Source: Tricholoma matsutake (taxonomy: Eukaryota > Basidiomycota > Agaricomycetes > Agaricales > Tricholomataceae). From it: DNA of 64,000 nucleotides. The notes beneath the pieces were generated by a model. The model did no database searches and was not told the DNA's origin. It saw only the letters and a program-made list of their open reading frames with translations. Shown here one piece after another: positions 34,081 to 44,527 of the stretch. A program made the translations under genes and the position numbers. The stretch lies in assembly GCA_026075535.2 (NCBI GenBank), contig AP026541.1:2232001-2296000 (forward strand). The letters run 5' to 3'. The first letter of the stretch is position 1. Each line of letters starts with the position of its first letter.

Positions 34081-35925
34081 TCAATGTAGTCCAGATGGAC
34101 CAGGTGTCAGCCTACATGGTGATTGGTGCAGCTGTGCAGGGGGAGGGGAGGGCCAGGGTGAGGGTGAAAGCTGTGGAGTAGGTGTCAGTAGGCATGGGGA
34201 TTGGTGCAACTGTGGAGGGCAAGGTGAGGGGTGAGGTGAGGTGATAACATCCACTGCTGATGCTGGGGCAGCAGCCTTGGGCTTGGTGAGTGACATTGGG
34301 GGGAAGAGGGGAGGAAGTGGTGGGGCCACCATTTTTGTGGGCTGTGCCATTTCTTGAGAGTCCTGTGGCATGGCAGGAATAATTTGGATAGGGGGGGGAG
34401 GGGGGGGGGCACTGGCCAAGGATGCTTCCACCACAACCTCTTCAGGCATGGCCAGTCCCTCCTCACCATGCTCAGGCTCGGCATTCTCTGCAGCAGCATT
34501 GTTGGGAGCAGACAAGTCTCCCTCAATGAATCCCCCCTCCTCAACCCCTTGGGCTTGCATGAGATGGGCAATGGCAATGTGCTCCATCTTCTCATCTTTG
34601 TGGTCAGTAGTGGGAGTGGCATCAGCATTGGGAGCTGCATTGTCATCAACTTGCTTGGCAGCCCTCATTCCTTCCCAATCCACCTCTGCCCTCTTGCTTG
34701 CAGTCCTCTCGAGGTGAACCACCCACCCAGCCATGTAACCATTGTACAGTGCAATGGGTTGTGCACCAGCCTGCAACCCAAGGTATGCTTCAATGTTGCT
34801 CACCTTGTTCTGAAGCAAGTGAATGGTGTCCCAGAGTTCTTGTACTTGGAGTCAGGACTCTTGGACTAACCCCTCACTCCACTGTGCCTGCTCATACAAC
34901 TGTTGCAGCATGTGGTCCTCAGTTCATCTATACATGCAGCAAGGGTGGCATAGTTACCATTGGCATGATGCCCCTGAGCCAAGTGCCCCCCCGACCTGAC
35001 TGCCTCTCCCACCCCCCCCATGTCAGGATTGGCCATGTCAATATCATCTTCCACAGCTATGGGTATACATGTTAGTTAGTGATTTTATGTGTCATGATAT
35101 CCATAACCTTTGGATTTTCCTTTTTGTCTTTGAGTGAACTGTCTAGATGACTCCTCTCCACTGTCTTCACTGGAAAATTGCGCCTTCTTTGCTCTTCTTC
35201 TAGCTGATCCTTTTGCTTTCTTGGTTCTCAGCACTCGATCCATGTCCTCTGTATCGCCCTGAACCTTCCCTTTCCAACATTAGTAGCATGCCATTTTTCC
35301 ATTCACCTGCTCCCAACACTCATGCCTAAGCCTGACACATTGTGCACACAGTGTCATTCTCAGACTCCCTCACTGGGGTGCTTCTTGTGCCTTTGCTATG
35401 TTGTCCTGCTTCTGCTCCATCCTGGGATTGTCACTGGCATCACTCTGTATCTCCTCATCTTCATTGTTGAAATCCTCATCCGATCCACTGCTGCTGTTGA
35501 CACTGCTGTTCCTGCTGCCATTGCCACTGCCGCTTCTTGTGTCTTTGCTGCTGCTGCTGTGGCTATGCTGTTGCTGTTCCAGCTGTCCTTTCCACTGCCA
35601 TTGCCAACCCATGTGCAGTTGCTGATTGCAGTCCAGGTGCTGATTTGGTTGGTCTTGCTGATGTGGACCCAGGTCCTGTTATACCCTTTTTCTTGTCAAA
35701 GGTCTTCATTGCCCTCCATTGACTTTCAATAAACTTCTGGTCCCCTGTCCTATCTGACTTTGACCATGCCACCACAAATCCCCACAAAAAGGCATTGGCC
35801 CAGAAGACAGCCTGCACATCCTGAGTGAGAACCTCCTTCTGCCAGCCAAATAACATTTTCTACAATTTGTGAGTGCCATCATTGATCTGATAGCATGCTG
35901 ATTCACTCACAAGGGCCAATTTTTT
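34081..35925 (-). pseudogene. Decayed transposon ORF with Cys-rich cluster
   Basis: Reading leftwards from about 35925: a Trp-rich start (AVFWANAFLWGFVVAWSKSD), a Ser-rich acidic stretch (35600-35400), a cysteine cluster CAQCVRLRHECW..C.YxCW near 35335-35270, a basic region KKAKGSARRRAKK (about 35225-35185), LAACIDELRTT near 34935, and a long Ala/Pro-rich tail to 34081. Several stops interrupt it. Such Cys-cluster proteins accompany repeats in Agaricomycetes; the role is unknown to me. Confidence 0.45.
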
Positions 35926-36270
35926 AAATACCTCAGGAACAAGATGTTTCAAAGCTGCCTAAATACCTCAGGAACAGCTACTCTGATTGCTTAGAGTTGA
36001 CAGGAGACCCCTCAGCTTTTGATAGGATCTAGCTCCTCAAATATTTTGGTGATTTTACATAATTTATTTCCCAAGATAGCAAAAAATGTGGCTCAAGCCA
36101 TGGCAACACTAGTGCCAACATTTATAAGAGGTGGTAGCATTGGTCTTCACCACCATCTCAGGTAGAAAGACAGTAGTTTGTCAGCAGCTGGAAGGGCAGA
36201 ACACCTTGGAAATGCCTGTAAGAAATATGTGTCAGACCAAAATTCACCTGGCATACCAATGATTATTAGT
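35926..36270. other. Noncoding DNA with a hAT-like right end
   Basis: GGCTCAAGCCATGGCAACACTA ends at about 36113 and resembles an inverted hAT terminus; no left partner was found. A short direct duplication of AAATACCTCAGGAACA lies at 35925-35980. Confidence 0.3.
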
Positions 36271-37570
36271 GTTTAAAGGTCTGGTTGCATGTACTGAAAA
36301 AATGACCAAAACCCAACTGAACCCAACCAAATGCGACTGGACCAGCGGTTGTGGTTGCTTGGTTTTGGGATCAGTTGGGTTGCCGGTTGCCTCAATTCAA
36401 AAATATTTGAAAACCATTCAAAAACCAGTTGCAATCAATTGCAACTGGTCTTCTTACGGTGTATAATATATTACTTAATATTACAGTCACTACAAGTCAA
36501 TAAACTAATTTACTTACTACTAATATGTACTATTTAAACCATGATATAACAAAAATGGGACAAGCCCAATGTAAAAGCATTTGTTTGGTGAGGGTTTATA
36601 TACTCTGGGGCTGCACACAGACCTTTTGGTCATGTGCTGCCAAAAAAACAAAAGTAGTACCACTTACCAGACAACTTCCCATGACCACAACCACAACAAA
36701 TGAACACCATGTCACTACCTACACCCCACCACCTTCACCACCATCAACCATGCAAACGAGCAAATGCAAAGAAGGTGGCCCAAATGACACTAGTCAGTTG
36801 TTTGGGCCATATGGTATGTTTTCTTTATTAATGCAATGATTTTACTAACTGTTTTCTTCTTTTCAGTTTATTTGCCTTTTGATAATGACGCCTACCACTA
36901 ACAGACCCAATGCCGCCATTGCAAGCCACTGCTCACAAGGTGGCAGTGGGTTGTGTTTCTAGCCACAGCTGATGCCATGTCACACCACCAACAGGACAAC
37001 ACCAATGGGACTGCCAATGCCAATGCCAGCCAATGACTATGACCTGGCACTGGCACTACTGCCCCACCTGCAAATTGGGCCATAGGGTATGTATTTTATG
37101 ATTAATTTCTTACTACTTCTGCTAACTAACATTTCTTCCTTCTTTTTAGGTTCTTACTTGTTGATAATGACATTGGCTACCCACCTCTTGAAGAGACACC
37201 CCCAACCCCCCTCTGTACCCTGCCTGCTCTGCCGCTGCTGTGAGTGTCTGCTCACAGGGTTGCAACAGGTGCCATTTCTGGATGACAATGACACCCAGAT
37301 GCCATGTCACACAGCAAACAACAAATGGTGGGGGACCATGATGAGGGGGGAGCACAACACCACAACAACGACAACACCCACACCATGGACAGGGATGGTG
37401 AACAGTAATGAACAACAAACAACAGCAATGATGAACAGCAGAGATGGGGAATGCCAGGGAATGACAAACATACAACGAAGATGAATGGTGGGGCCAATGA
37501 ACAGCAGGAACAGCGGGACCAATGGTGGCACCCCTCACCCTCGCTTCAAATGTGAGATGGTGGAGCAGTT
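36271..37570. repeat. Noncoding repeat of the hairpin/subterminal-motif type
   Basis: The left 200 bp are a cluster of GGTTG/CAACC motifs. Then come two blocks that each start with a pyrimidine tract plus AG and read on into TTGATAATGAC (about 36860-36890 and 37130-37170), a form also seen near 1380-1420. Imperfect hairpins with TGAGCA/TGCTCA cores occur near 36925 and 37240. The coding frames here are short and broken. Confidence 0.45.
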
Positions 37571-37679
37571 TTTTATTTCTTTATGTCTTTTTTATTTCTT
37601 TTTTCATCTCTGACCTACACTGCTGTGAGCACCAGGGTGTGATTTTAATTAATATACATAATTAATTTACTTCATAAGA

Positions 37680-37785
37680 GTATTTTAGAACTGAAAGACT
37701 GGTTGAGACTGGGTACCCAACTGGACCGACTTGAACCAGTTATACATGGTTCAGTCCAGTTTCTCAGAATTGAGGGTGCAGTCTG
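37680..37785. repeat. GAACTG/CCAGTT motif cluster (hAT subterminal type)
   Basis: About 100 bp of GAACTG, CTGGTT, CCAGTT and TCAGTCCAG motifs much like both ends of the 836-2055 element. Probably one end of a related element, cut by the minisatellite that follows. Confidence 0.4.
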
Positions 37786-38350
37786 AACTTTTGCAGATTC
37801 AATGCAGAATCTGAAATGTGCAATGCAGAGTCTGGAATCTGAAGTGCAAAATCTGAAATGCACAATGTAGACTCTGAAATGCACAATGCAGAATGTGAAA
37901 TGAGCAATGCAGAATCTGCAATGTGCAATGCGGAGTCTGCAATGCAGAATCTGAAATGCAGAATCTGGATTGCGCAATGCAGAATTTGGAATGCAGACTC
38001 TGGATTGCGCAATGCAGAATTTGGAATGCAGACTCTGGAATCCACAATGCAGAATCAGAAAAGCACAATGTGGAATCTGAAATGCAGAATGTGAAATGGG
38101 CAATGCGGAATCTGAAATGCAGAATCTGAAATGAGCAATACAGAATCTGCAATGTGCAATGTGGAGTCAGAAATGCAGAATCTGAATTGTGGAATCTGGA
38201 ATGTGCAATGCAGAATCTGAAAGGTGCAATGTGGAATCTGAAATGCAGAATGTGAAATCTGAAATGCGGAATCTGCAATGTGCAATGCAGAATCTGAAAT
38301 GTGCATTCTAAATTCCACATTTCAGATTCTGCATTGCGCATTTCAGATCT
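37786..38350. repeat. 21-22 bp minisatellite with terminal inversion
   Basis: More than twenty degenerate units of AATGCAGAATCTGAAATG plus GTGC or GAGC. The last unit (38282-38303) is followed after 12 nt by its perfect reverse complement (38316-38337), making a 22-bp hairpin. Frames of up to 185 codons on both strands come from the stop-free unit, whose length is often a multiple of three. They read as Phe/His/Cys/Ile repeats and are not genes. Confidence 0.9.
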
Positions 38351-38885
38351 CTCCAAAACTTATATAACTGTGTACTAGCTACCTAGAACAATGAGAAATA
38401 TACTGTCTTCACATCTCGCTCTTCTGATTTAAGAGTTTCTCTCTCTTGAGTCTAAGTCTTCTTGTCTTACTTCTGAAGTTTAGTGGTTTTCCATGAACTT
38501 CATCAAAACTATTGTCTTCTCCTTGAAACTATTGTCCTTTGCCTCCATTGAACCTTGTTATTGTCCATCTATATCATTCTTCAACAATATTCATATCCCT
38601 CCAAAAACATTACAAAACTATTTTGGACTTCTTCACAACTCTTCAGAGACCTTCCTAAAACTTCATACACCTTCAAACCTCTTTCGACATTGTTCGTCGA
38701 CATCTGGTTTATTGCAGTGATATTTAGTACCACCTCTCAACCTTCCTCTAACTCATGTTATACCATCTGAGACCTATTTGTGGGTTTGGTTTGGGTTTCT
38801 GGGTTGAGTAAGATCATTTTGGAGCCCATCACAAAGGGGTTTCTAAATCATTTCATCGCCTAAACCATCTTGAATTCCTCTGCTT
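38351..38885 (+). repeat. Leader/LTR-like sequence before second-clan gag
   Basis: A TATA-like ACTTATATAACTG at about 38357, C/T-rich leader DNA, then GGGTTGAGTAAGATCATTTTGG and GCCCATCAC just before the gag frame. This is the expected position of an LTR end and primer site, but no boundaries can be fixed. Confidence 0.4.
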
Positions 38886-40150
38886 ATGCCAACCACAGCT
38901 AGAAACCTTCATATTGAAACTCACCAAGCCTTTGACACTCCTGAACATCTGGGAGATATTGATTCCAGTACCTGCCAAACAATCCACCCACCATCATCTA
39001 TTTCCATCTCTTACTACTCCACTTTCTATCCAGCCACCATCTCCATTTCCTCTTCGACTCCCACCAACTCCAAAACCTCTTCCATCTACCACTCAAGTCT
39101 TAACCCCAACTTCAAAAGTATTCATGGCTGCAAACACGACTACTATGCCCATGCATGGCCATTCCACCACTCTGAAATTTGACCCCACTCAGCCTCAAGA
39201 ACTTTGTAGGTATTTTAATGAGCTCAAATTGCTTTTTCCAGCATGCAATATTACCAACTCCAAAGAAATGAAGAAGCACACTTGCTGCTACCTCAACATC
39301 AACACTTCTGAACTTTGGAAATCAATTCCAGAATATGGAGCTGGTACTTTGTTCAATAACTTTTGCATTGCCATCCACAAACTGTACCCTGGTTCCAAAG
39401 ATGATTGCAAATAGTCAATTTTAGATATGGATAAACTTGTCAGCAAACAACTTTGCATTGGTATTTTCAACGCAAATGATTTGGGATTGTATTTTTGGTG
39501 GTTTTATAACATCACAAAGTTTTTATCTACTAAAGGCAGAATTTCAGTTGCCAAACAAAGCAGAGCTTTCATTTGTGGCTTCCAACCAGGTTTATGGGCT
39601 AGAATTGCTTGACGACTTGAACTAAACTTCTCCAATTGCTATCCTGATGATCCCTACCCACTCAATGACATCCATGCAGCAGCAAAATTTGTTCTAGCTG
39701 GATCTAATATTTCAGACTCAACATCTCTACTTAGCTCACATTCTTTGGCCTCTTTGTCAATATCTACAACCTTGACATCATCTCCTCAAATTAAATTGGA
39801 AGATCTTACAGCAATCCTCAAAAAACTGGCAGCCACTCTTGTCACCACTTTAGCAGATTCAAAACCCACTAATACTCCTCAATCTAACAATGGACTTCAT
39901 TTGGACCAGCTCAGGAATTTAGTTTGCATATGTTGTGGGCTTAGTGGATATTTCATTAGTGACTGCTTGGTTTGCCAATTGTATATCAATGAAGAAAAGT
40001 GTAAGAAGAATGCTGAAGGCAAAATTGTGCTTTCTAATGGTTGATTTACTCTTCAAAACATCCTTGGTCAAGAATTATCAAAATGAAGCCCAAACTATAA
40101 TGATTTTTGACCCGAGCTCAATACAATCTTGTGCTATTCCTACCATTTCC
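38886..40150 (+). pseudogene. gag: Second-clan Gypsy gag
   Basis: The conceptual protein contains TTLKFDPTQPQELCRYFNEL, HTCCYLNINTSELWKSIPE and IHKLYPGSKDD, then after a stop at 39411 MDKLVSKQLCIGIFNANDLG and SRAFICGFQPGLWARIA, and after another stop YPDDPYPLNDIHAAAKFVL. A degraded Cys cluster (CICCGLSGYFISDC) lies near 39930-39970. The order matches the capsid plus knuckle Gag of this clan. At least three stops and one frameshift are present. Confidence 0.8.
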
Positions 40151-40479
40151 TGATCTAATCATCGATGCAAAAGTAGTTTGTGAGGATTTTTGCAACTAGA
40201 GGATCAGTTTTTGGAGACAGATCAGTGTGCTTTCATCATTTCTTTCGACCACTCTATTTCTTCTATGATGATTGAGTACACTGCAAACATTCCCAAAATT
40301 GCATCCTTGAAATGCTCCAACTCTATTTTTTTCTCCTTGATTCTTGTGAATTTATATTTAACAGCTAGTGTTCAATATGCGACATATTTATCAGCCTCGA
40401 TAGCCTCTACTATGCAAGACACTACAACACTTTCCCCTTCTGATATTTTGTCAACCAACTCTCCACATCTAACTTTCTA

Positions 40480-40680
40480 ATGCAAAAGAAGAAATACAAA
40501 CCAGTCACACAAAAAGTTTGCCCAGTGATTACTGACCTTCCTGACCGATTTCATATCTTTTGCAATATCACTAGTGATCCCCTCAGGACAGTAATTTACA
40601 GTGCCCCACATGTCCTAGCAAACTGTGTGGAGTCCAAGCTAGTCTGTATGCAGAATCTGGGTCAATTTGATATCTTATGA
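40480..40680 (+). pseudogene. Second-clan pol linker before RT
   Basis: A short frame with KKKYKPVTQKVCPV and LPDRFHIFCNITSDPL matches the stretch between protease and RT in this clan. The coding sequence resumes only near 42255, so about 1.5 kb of foreign repeats separate the two parts. Confidence 0.6.
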
Positions 40681-40736
40681 GTTCCAAGCTTTTCAGACTC
40701 TATGAAAGTCATGATGTGCCTACAAAAATATAGGTG

Positions 40737-40819
40737 TGCAGAGCAAGAATTGAACCCAAGACCTCCAAGTCATCACACAACAAACCAAACACATGTGATC
40801 TACCAGTTGAGCCACAGGA
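40737..40819 (-). repeat. tRNA-derived (SINE-like) sequence 1
   Basis: On the minus strand a good A box TGGCTCAACTGGTAGA (about 40814-40799) and a B box GGTTCAATTC (about 40754-40745) are spaced as in tRNA genes. The acceptor and T stems do not pair well, so it is not called as a functional tRNA. Pol III promoters of this kind drive SINEs. Confidence 0.6.
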
Positions 40820-40914
40820 GAATTATTTGTTAGTAATACATAATTTATTTATGACACTCAAACTCAAACTCAAGTATTTGTCTTTCAAAAATTGAACAAA
40901 TAAATTTTATTAAC

Positions 40915-41210
40915 TGCATCCCTCACACCTAACGTGAGGGAGTATACAATACAATCAAAGAAATACAAAAAAAACTAATAATAACTACATTACGAACTAT
41001 AGATTTAAAAAAAACACTCCCCCCAAAATGTGGGGGAGGGCTAAAAGAAAAAGAAGAAAAAAAAACCCACCCCATGACCCCACGAGCAGTTGCTCGTGAG
41101 GCTGGGGGTGGGTAGTGCATTGTCATCATCTCCTTTCCCTGCATCTGGGCATCATTCCACCTATATTCCACCCCACGAGCAGTTGCTCATGAGGCTGGGG
41201 GTGGGGTGGG
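40915..41210. repeat. Hairpin cluster
   Basis: Four short inverted repeats: CCCTCACACC..GTGAGGG (about 40920-40940), CTCCCCCCAAAATGTGGGGGAG (one 22-bp hairpin, about 41017-41038), and two copies of CACGAGCAGTTGCTCGTG or CACGAGCAGTTGCTCATG (about 41081 and 41175), the second pair followed by GAGGCTGGGGGTGGG. Design and spacing resemble 1.6 kb and 12.4-13.1 kb. Confidence 0.7.
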
Positions 41211-41287
41211 TGGCTTGTCATCGTTCATTGCCATTGTCCCCCGTTTGGCTTTCTGTATTTTTTTTTTTTGGGGGGGGGGGTTTGGGT

Positions 41288-41520
41288 GCATCAGTGCGAC
41301 GTGGCACAATTATGGAGGTTGGTAGGTGCTTACTAGGCAGGTATCCCACTTCTGGGGTCTCCTAGCATCCCTGGGCACCCTCCTAGCCCATGTCAACAGC
41401 CTCACATCCCATTTGAATGGGGAGGAGGGGATTGGGTGGGCATGGGCATGGGTTGCGCATTTTTCATCGTGGCAGGTCATCCCCAGTAGCATACAACCTA
41501 AAAAGCAATAAAATACAATT
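41288..41520 (+). repeat. Dispersed noncoding repeat shared with 13.11-13.31 kb
   Basis: Shares an ordered set of blocks with the earlier copy, including GGTATCCCACTTC, GGGGTCTCC and GGGTGGGCA. It lies directly after the hairpin cluster, as does the copy at 13.1 kb. Confidence 0.6.
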
Positions 41521-41851
41521 AGTTGATTGATAAAACAAAAAGCAAAAAAAAACACTTACTAGGGGCCCAAATGACGATTATCGTCATTTGGGCCCATTTT
41601 GTCAGCTCAGCTCTTTGGGTCCTGTTGCATCAGCTCAGCTAGTTTGTTGTTTGTTGCTGTTGGTTCAAGAGGCATCGGAGGCAAGGGCTGACTGGGTGGT
41701 GGTGGTGGTAGAGGGAGGTGGGAGGCAGTGGCATTGAGAGTGAAGGTGGTGATCAACATCAACAATGATTGTTGACGCGTCTTGAACATGCACATGAGTC
41801 ACATGATTTAAACATGGTTAGATAATGCAATTGTTTGTACTTACTGACAAC

Positions 41852-41922
41852 AGCTCTGTGGTGTAGTGGTTAACTGTGCTATTTATGCTTGGCCACAAGG
41901 CTTGGGGTTCGATTCTACTTTA
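41852..41922 (+). repeat. tRNA-derived (SINE-like) sequence 2
   Basis: A box TGGTGTAGTGGTTA (41859-41872) and B box GGTTCGATTCT (41906-41916), total about 71 nt, are tRNA-like; an AT-rich tail TTTAATATATAATTTTT follows. Stem pairing is poor, so a pseudo-tRNA or SINE head is more likely than a working tRNA. Confidence 0.6.
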
Positions 41923-41954
41923 ATATATAATTTTTCTGTAGTCAGCTAAGCCTC

Positions 41955-42180
41955 TGTTGTGCATCCACGGACTCAACTCAGACTCGACTCAGACATGTAT
42001 CTGTCCAAGTCTGTCCGAGTCCGAGTAAATTGATGTTGCTCAGACAAAGTCTGTGCGCACTCTGAGTAAAAGTCCAAAAATAGCTTGGACTCTCTAGGAG
42101 TCCAAGCAATATACAGGACATTTGAGCCAAATGAGTGGGTCCAGTCCGAGCTAGTCCATGCAGAGTCCACCAAATTCCAT
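41955..42180. repeat. GAGTCC/GGACTC motif cluster
   Basis: Over 200 bp of reiterated GACTC, GTCCGAGTC and AGTCC motifs, like the subterminal zones of the hAT-like elements in this window but with another motif. It lies just left of the resumed RT coding part, so it may be one end of the insertion that split the Gypsy element. Confidence 0.45.
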
Positions 42181-42254
42181 GCAGACTGGCTTAGAATACA
42201 TGGGGCACAGTAAAGACCTCCCTCAAGAATATGCTGAAACTCAATCCTCATCCT

Positions 42255-43200
42255 CCATCATTTATCCCCTCCTCGATATACACTTGAAAGAAAAGCTATC
42301 ATTGACAAAAATCATCCTGGTGATTTCCTTTCACCAGAAGAACGAAAACTCATGCATGACTTTATTATTCAGACCAAGAAACAAGTTTTGCATGGAAGTA
42401 CAGTGAATGAGGCAACTTTTGACCTGACTTCTTCCCTCCTATTGAATTCCCCATCATTCCCCATACCTTGTGGATCAAACAAAATATTTCTATTCCATCC
42501 AGCATCTACAAAGAAGTCTGTGGAATGATCAAGAAAAAGATCGAAGCAGGTGTATACAAACCTTCAAACTTGTTGTATTGTTCCCAATGGTTTTGTGTTT
42601 TGAAGAAAGATGGCAAATCACTCTGACCAGTGCATAGTCTCAAACCACTAAACAAAGTCAGGATACAGCACTCAGGCATGGTACCAATTCCTAAACATTT
42701 AGCAGAACAATTCAGTGGACAATCTTGTGGAGGAATGCCAGACCTCTACATCACTTTTGATGAAAGGCAAGTCTCCAAATCCTCTCACAATCTAACAACA
42801 TTTCAGACTTTCAGAGCACTCCATATCATTACCCTACCCATGGGTTGGATGAATTCAGTACACAATGATGTCATCCATATCCTATGTTAGCGAATGCCGA
42901 CATTGCACCAAGTGCCAGTATCAATTGTTGGATTGTCTTGATTCTCACATTTCACTTTACACTAGTTCATGTCGTAGGAACACATCATGGTCCAGATAGA
43001 CTTTCAAGGCATCCTCCACAAGAAGAAGATGATCAGTTTGACAATGAAAATGATTTTGGAGATTGGATTGAGCATCTTCACAATTTTGTACATCAAATCA
43101 ATCCTATCACAACATGTCCCTTCTCCCAACAAATTTTGACACTCGCCCTCTCCTCAGATTTCAGTAGGAGGGAGGATTTCACCTACAATGATGTGCCATA
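42255..43200 (+). pseudogene. pol: Second-clan Gypsy RT and RNase H remnant
   Basis: Recognisable pieces in order: SPEERKLMHDFI, a segment around KIEAGVYKPSN, a degraded VHSLKPLNKVRIQHSG (RT block), GGMPDLYITFDER, LTTFQTF, TLPMGWMNSV and NDVIHIL. From 42884 the end of RNase H follows: MLANADIAPSASINCWI, LILTFHFTLVHVVGTHHGPDRLSR. The central RT part with the catalytic Asp pair and most of RNase H are deleted. Many stops are present. Confidence 0.75.
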
Positions 43201-43239
43201 AATGGACAATATAAAGAAAGATGACAAACAATTACTTCA

Positions 43240-43375
43240 TGTTAGTGTTGCTGTGGCTTTGGCTTGCAGCCAGTTCAAGCCACAGCCAAGCCAAAATTGA
43301 AGCCAAGCTGAGCCAAGCTGATGGACCTGGCTTGGCTACTGCTTGAGCTGGCTAGAGCCAGGGTTTTGAGCATAC
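43240..43375. mobile_element. hAT-like left-end fragment with GGCTTGGC repeats
   Basis: TAGTGTTGCTG at about 43241 followed by GGCTTTGGCTTG, CCAAGCC and TGGCTTGGCT motifs, as at the ends of the complete hAT element at 7158. No right end was found. Confidence 0.45.
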
Positions 43376-43443
43376 TCAATCAAGGTAAGCTAGCTCATTC
43401 AAAACAATAAAAATTGGCTTTTGTCTGTATATATTCTTCAACT

Positions 43444-44156
43444 AGTAGTAGAATACACTGTAAATGAATCTAAGATCATAGAGAATAGCTAAGAATTGTC
43501 CAAGACAGAGTAACCCTGCAAAAAAACAGAATATGTGAAATAGCATGGGAATGGGAGCACATATGGCTGTTGTCTCTTCAGGCCCTTCAAATGAGATTAT
43601 GAAAAACAGTGGAGAACTGACTGAGATACAGCTTAACCCTCCCCCAAAACCAAAAGATGTGGAATACCTCCAGAATGTGGACATGCACACCTCTTGTCTC
43701 TTCGGTCCCTTCAAATGACACTATATTAAATTATAAACAAGCCTTAGATTATAAGAAACAGTAGAGGATTGACTGACCTAGAGTACCTGTCCACCAAAAC
43801 TAACTATGTGAAATATCTTCAGAACGCAGACAGGTGAACCTCTCATCTCTTTGGGTCCTTCAAATGATACTAGTATACATTGTAATTGAGCCTTCAATAA
43901 TGGAGAATAATGAAGAGCTCATGAAGATAGAGCATACTCTCCTTCTGAAACATGGCATGTTATATAGAATGCGATAGTGGATGCCTCTTGTCTCTTTTGG
44001 CCCTGAAACTGACAGTAAAATATCTGGTAATCAACCTTTAGCTGGTAGAAAATGGTACAGAACTCACTGAGATACAGTATAGACTCATGGTATCTATCTG
44101 GCACCTATTACATGTTTTTAGGGCTATTATTGGCTTATTATGATGTCCATTCTTGT
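43444..44156 (+). repeat. Satellite-like arm 1 of a large inverted pair
   Basis: About 713 bp made of roughly 125-150-bp degenerate units, each with a core like CTCTTGTCTCTTYGGKCCCTTCAA (cores near 43569, 43694, 43845 and 43987). The whole segment is repeated in inverse orientation at 60890-61632. Not coding. Confidence 0.88.
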
Positions 44157-44434
44157 AGTGGTGGCTGACTAGTTGTCAGTCTTTATATATATTTACTTTA
44201 CCTTTCAATAGCATTGTACCAGACCCTTTATAAGGGCCGGTTCCAATTCCGACAAACATACTTTTACATTACCAACATCAATATATGTTATGCATGTTAG
44301 TGTTGCATGAAAGCAAAGTCTACCCCCCCAGTTTACTACACTTTTTTAACACTGAAACTTGTATATTGAAACCACCTTCTTCGCTCGACTTTGTTCTTCG
44401 CAAACATCTATCGATCATGCCGTAACATCAAAAT
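44157..44434 (+). repeat. LTR-like sequence before gag C
   Basis: A TATA-like TTTATATATATTT (about 44181), a palindrome CCCTTTATAAGGG (44223-44235), AATTCCGACAAACAT and a C-run precede the gag frame, as expected for the promoter-bearing part of an LTR. No partner LTR could be identified. Confidence 0.35.
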
Positions 44435-44527
44435 TTGACCCTGATGCCGCAGGCGACAGTTCATTTAAAAAGTGACGTGATCCAACTTGACACTACCCAC
44501 AACAGGTTCTTGAGAATCTGGTACCCC

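Noticed and set aside
37672..38356. Several overlapping frames of 87-185 codons on both strands
   Set aside because: They all lie in a stop-free minisatellite and read as Phe/His/Cys/Ile repeats; not genes.
40737..41922. Functional tRNA genes
   Set aside because: A and B boxes are good but acceptor and T stems do not pair; reported as SINE-like instead.
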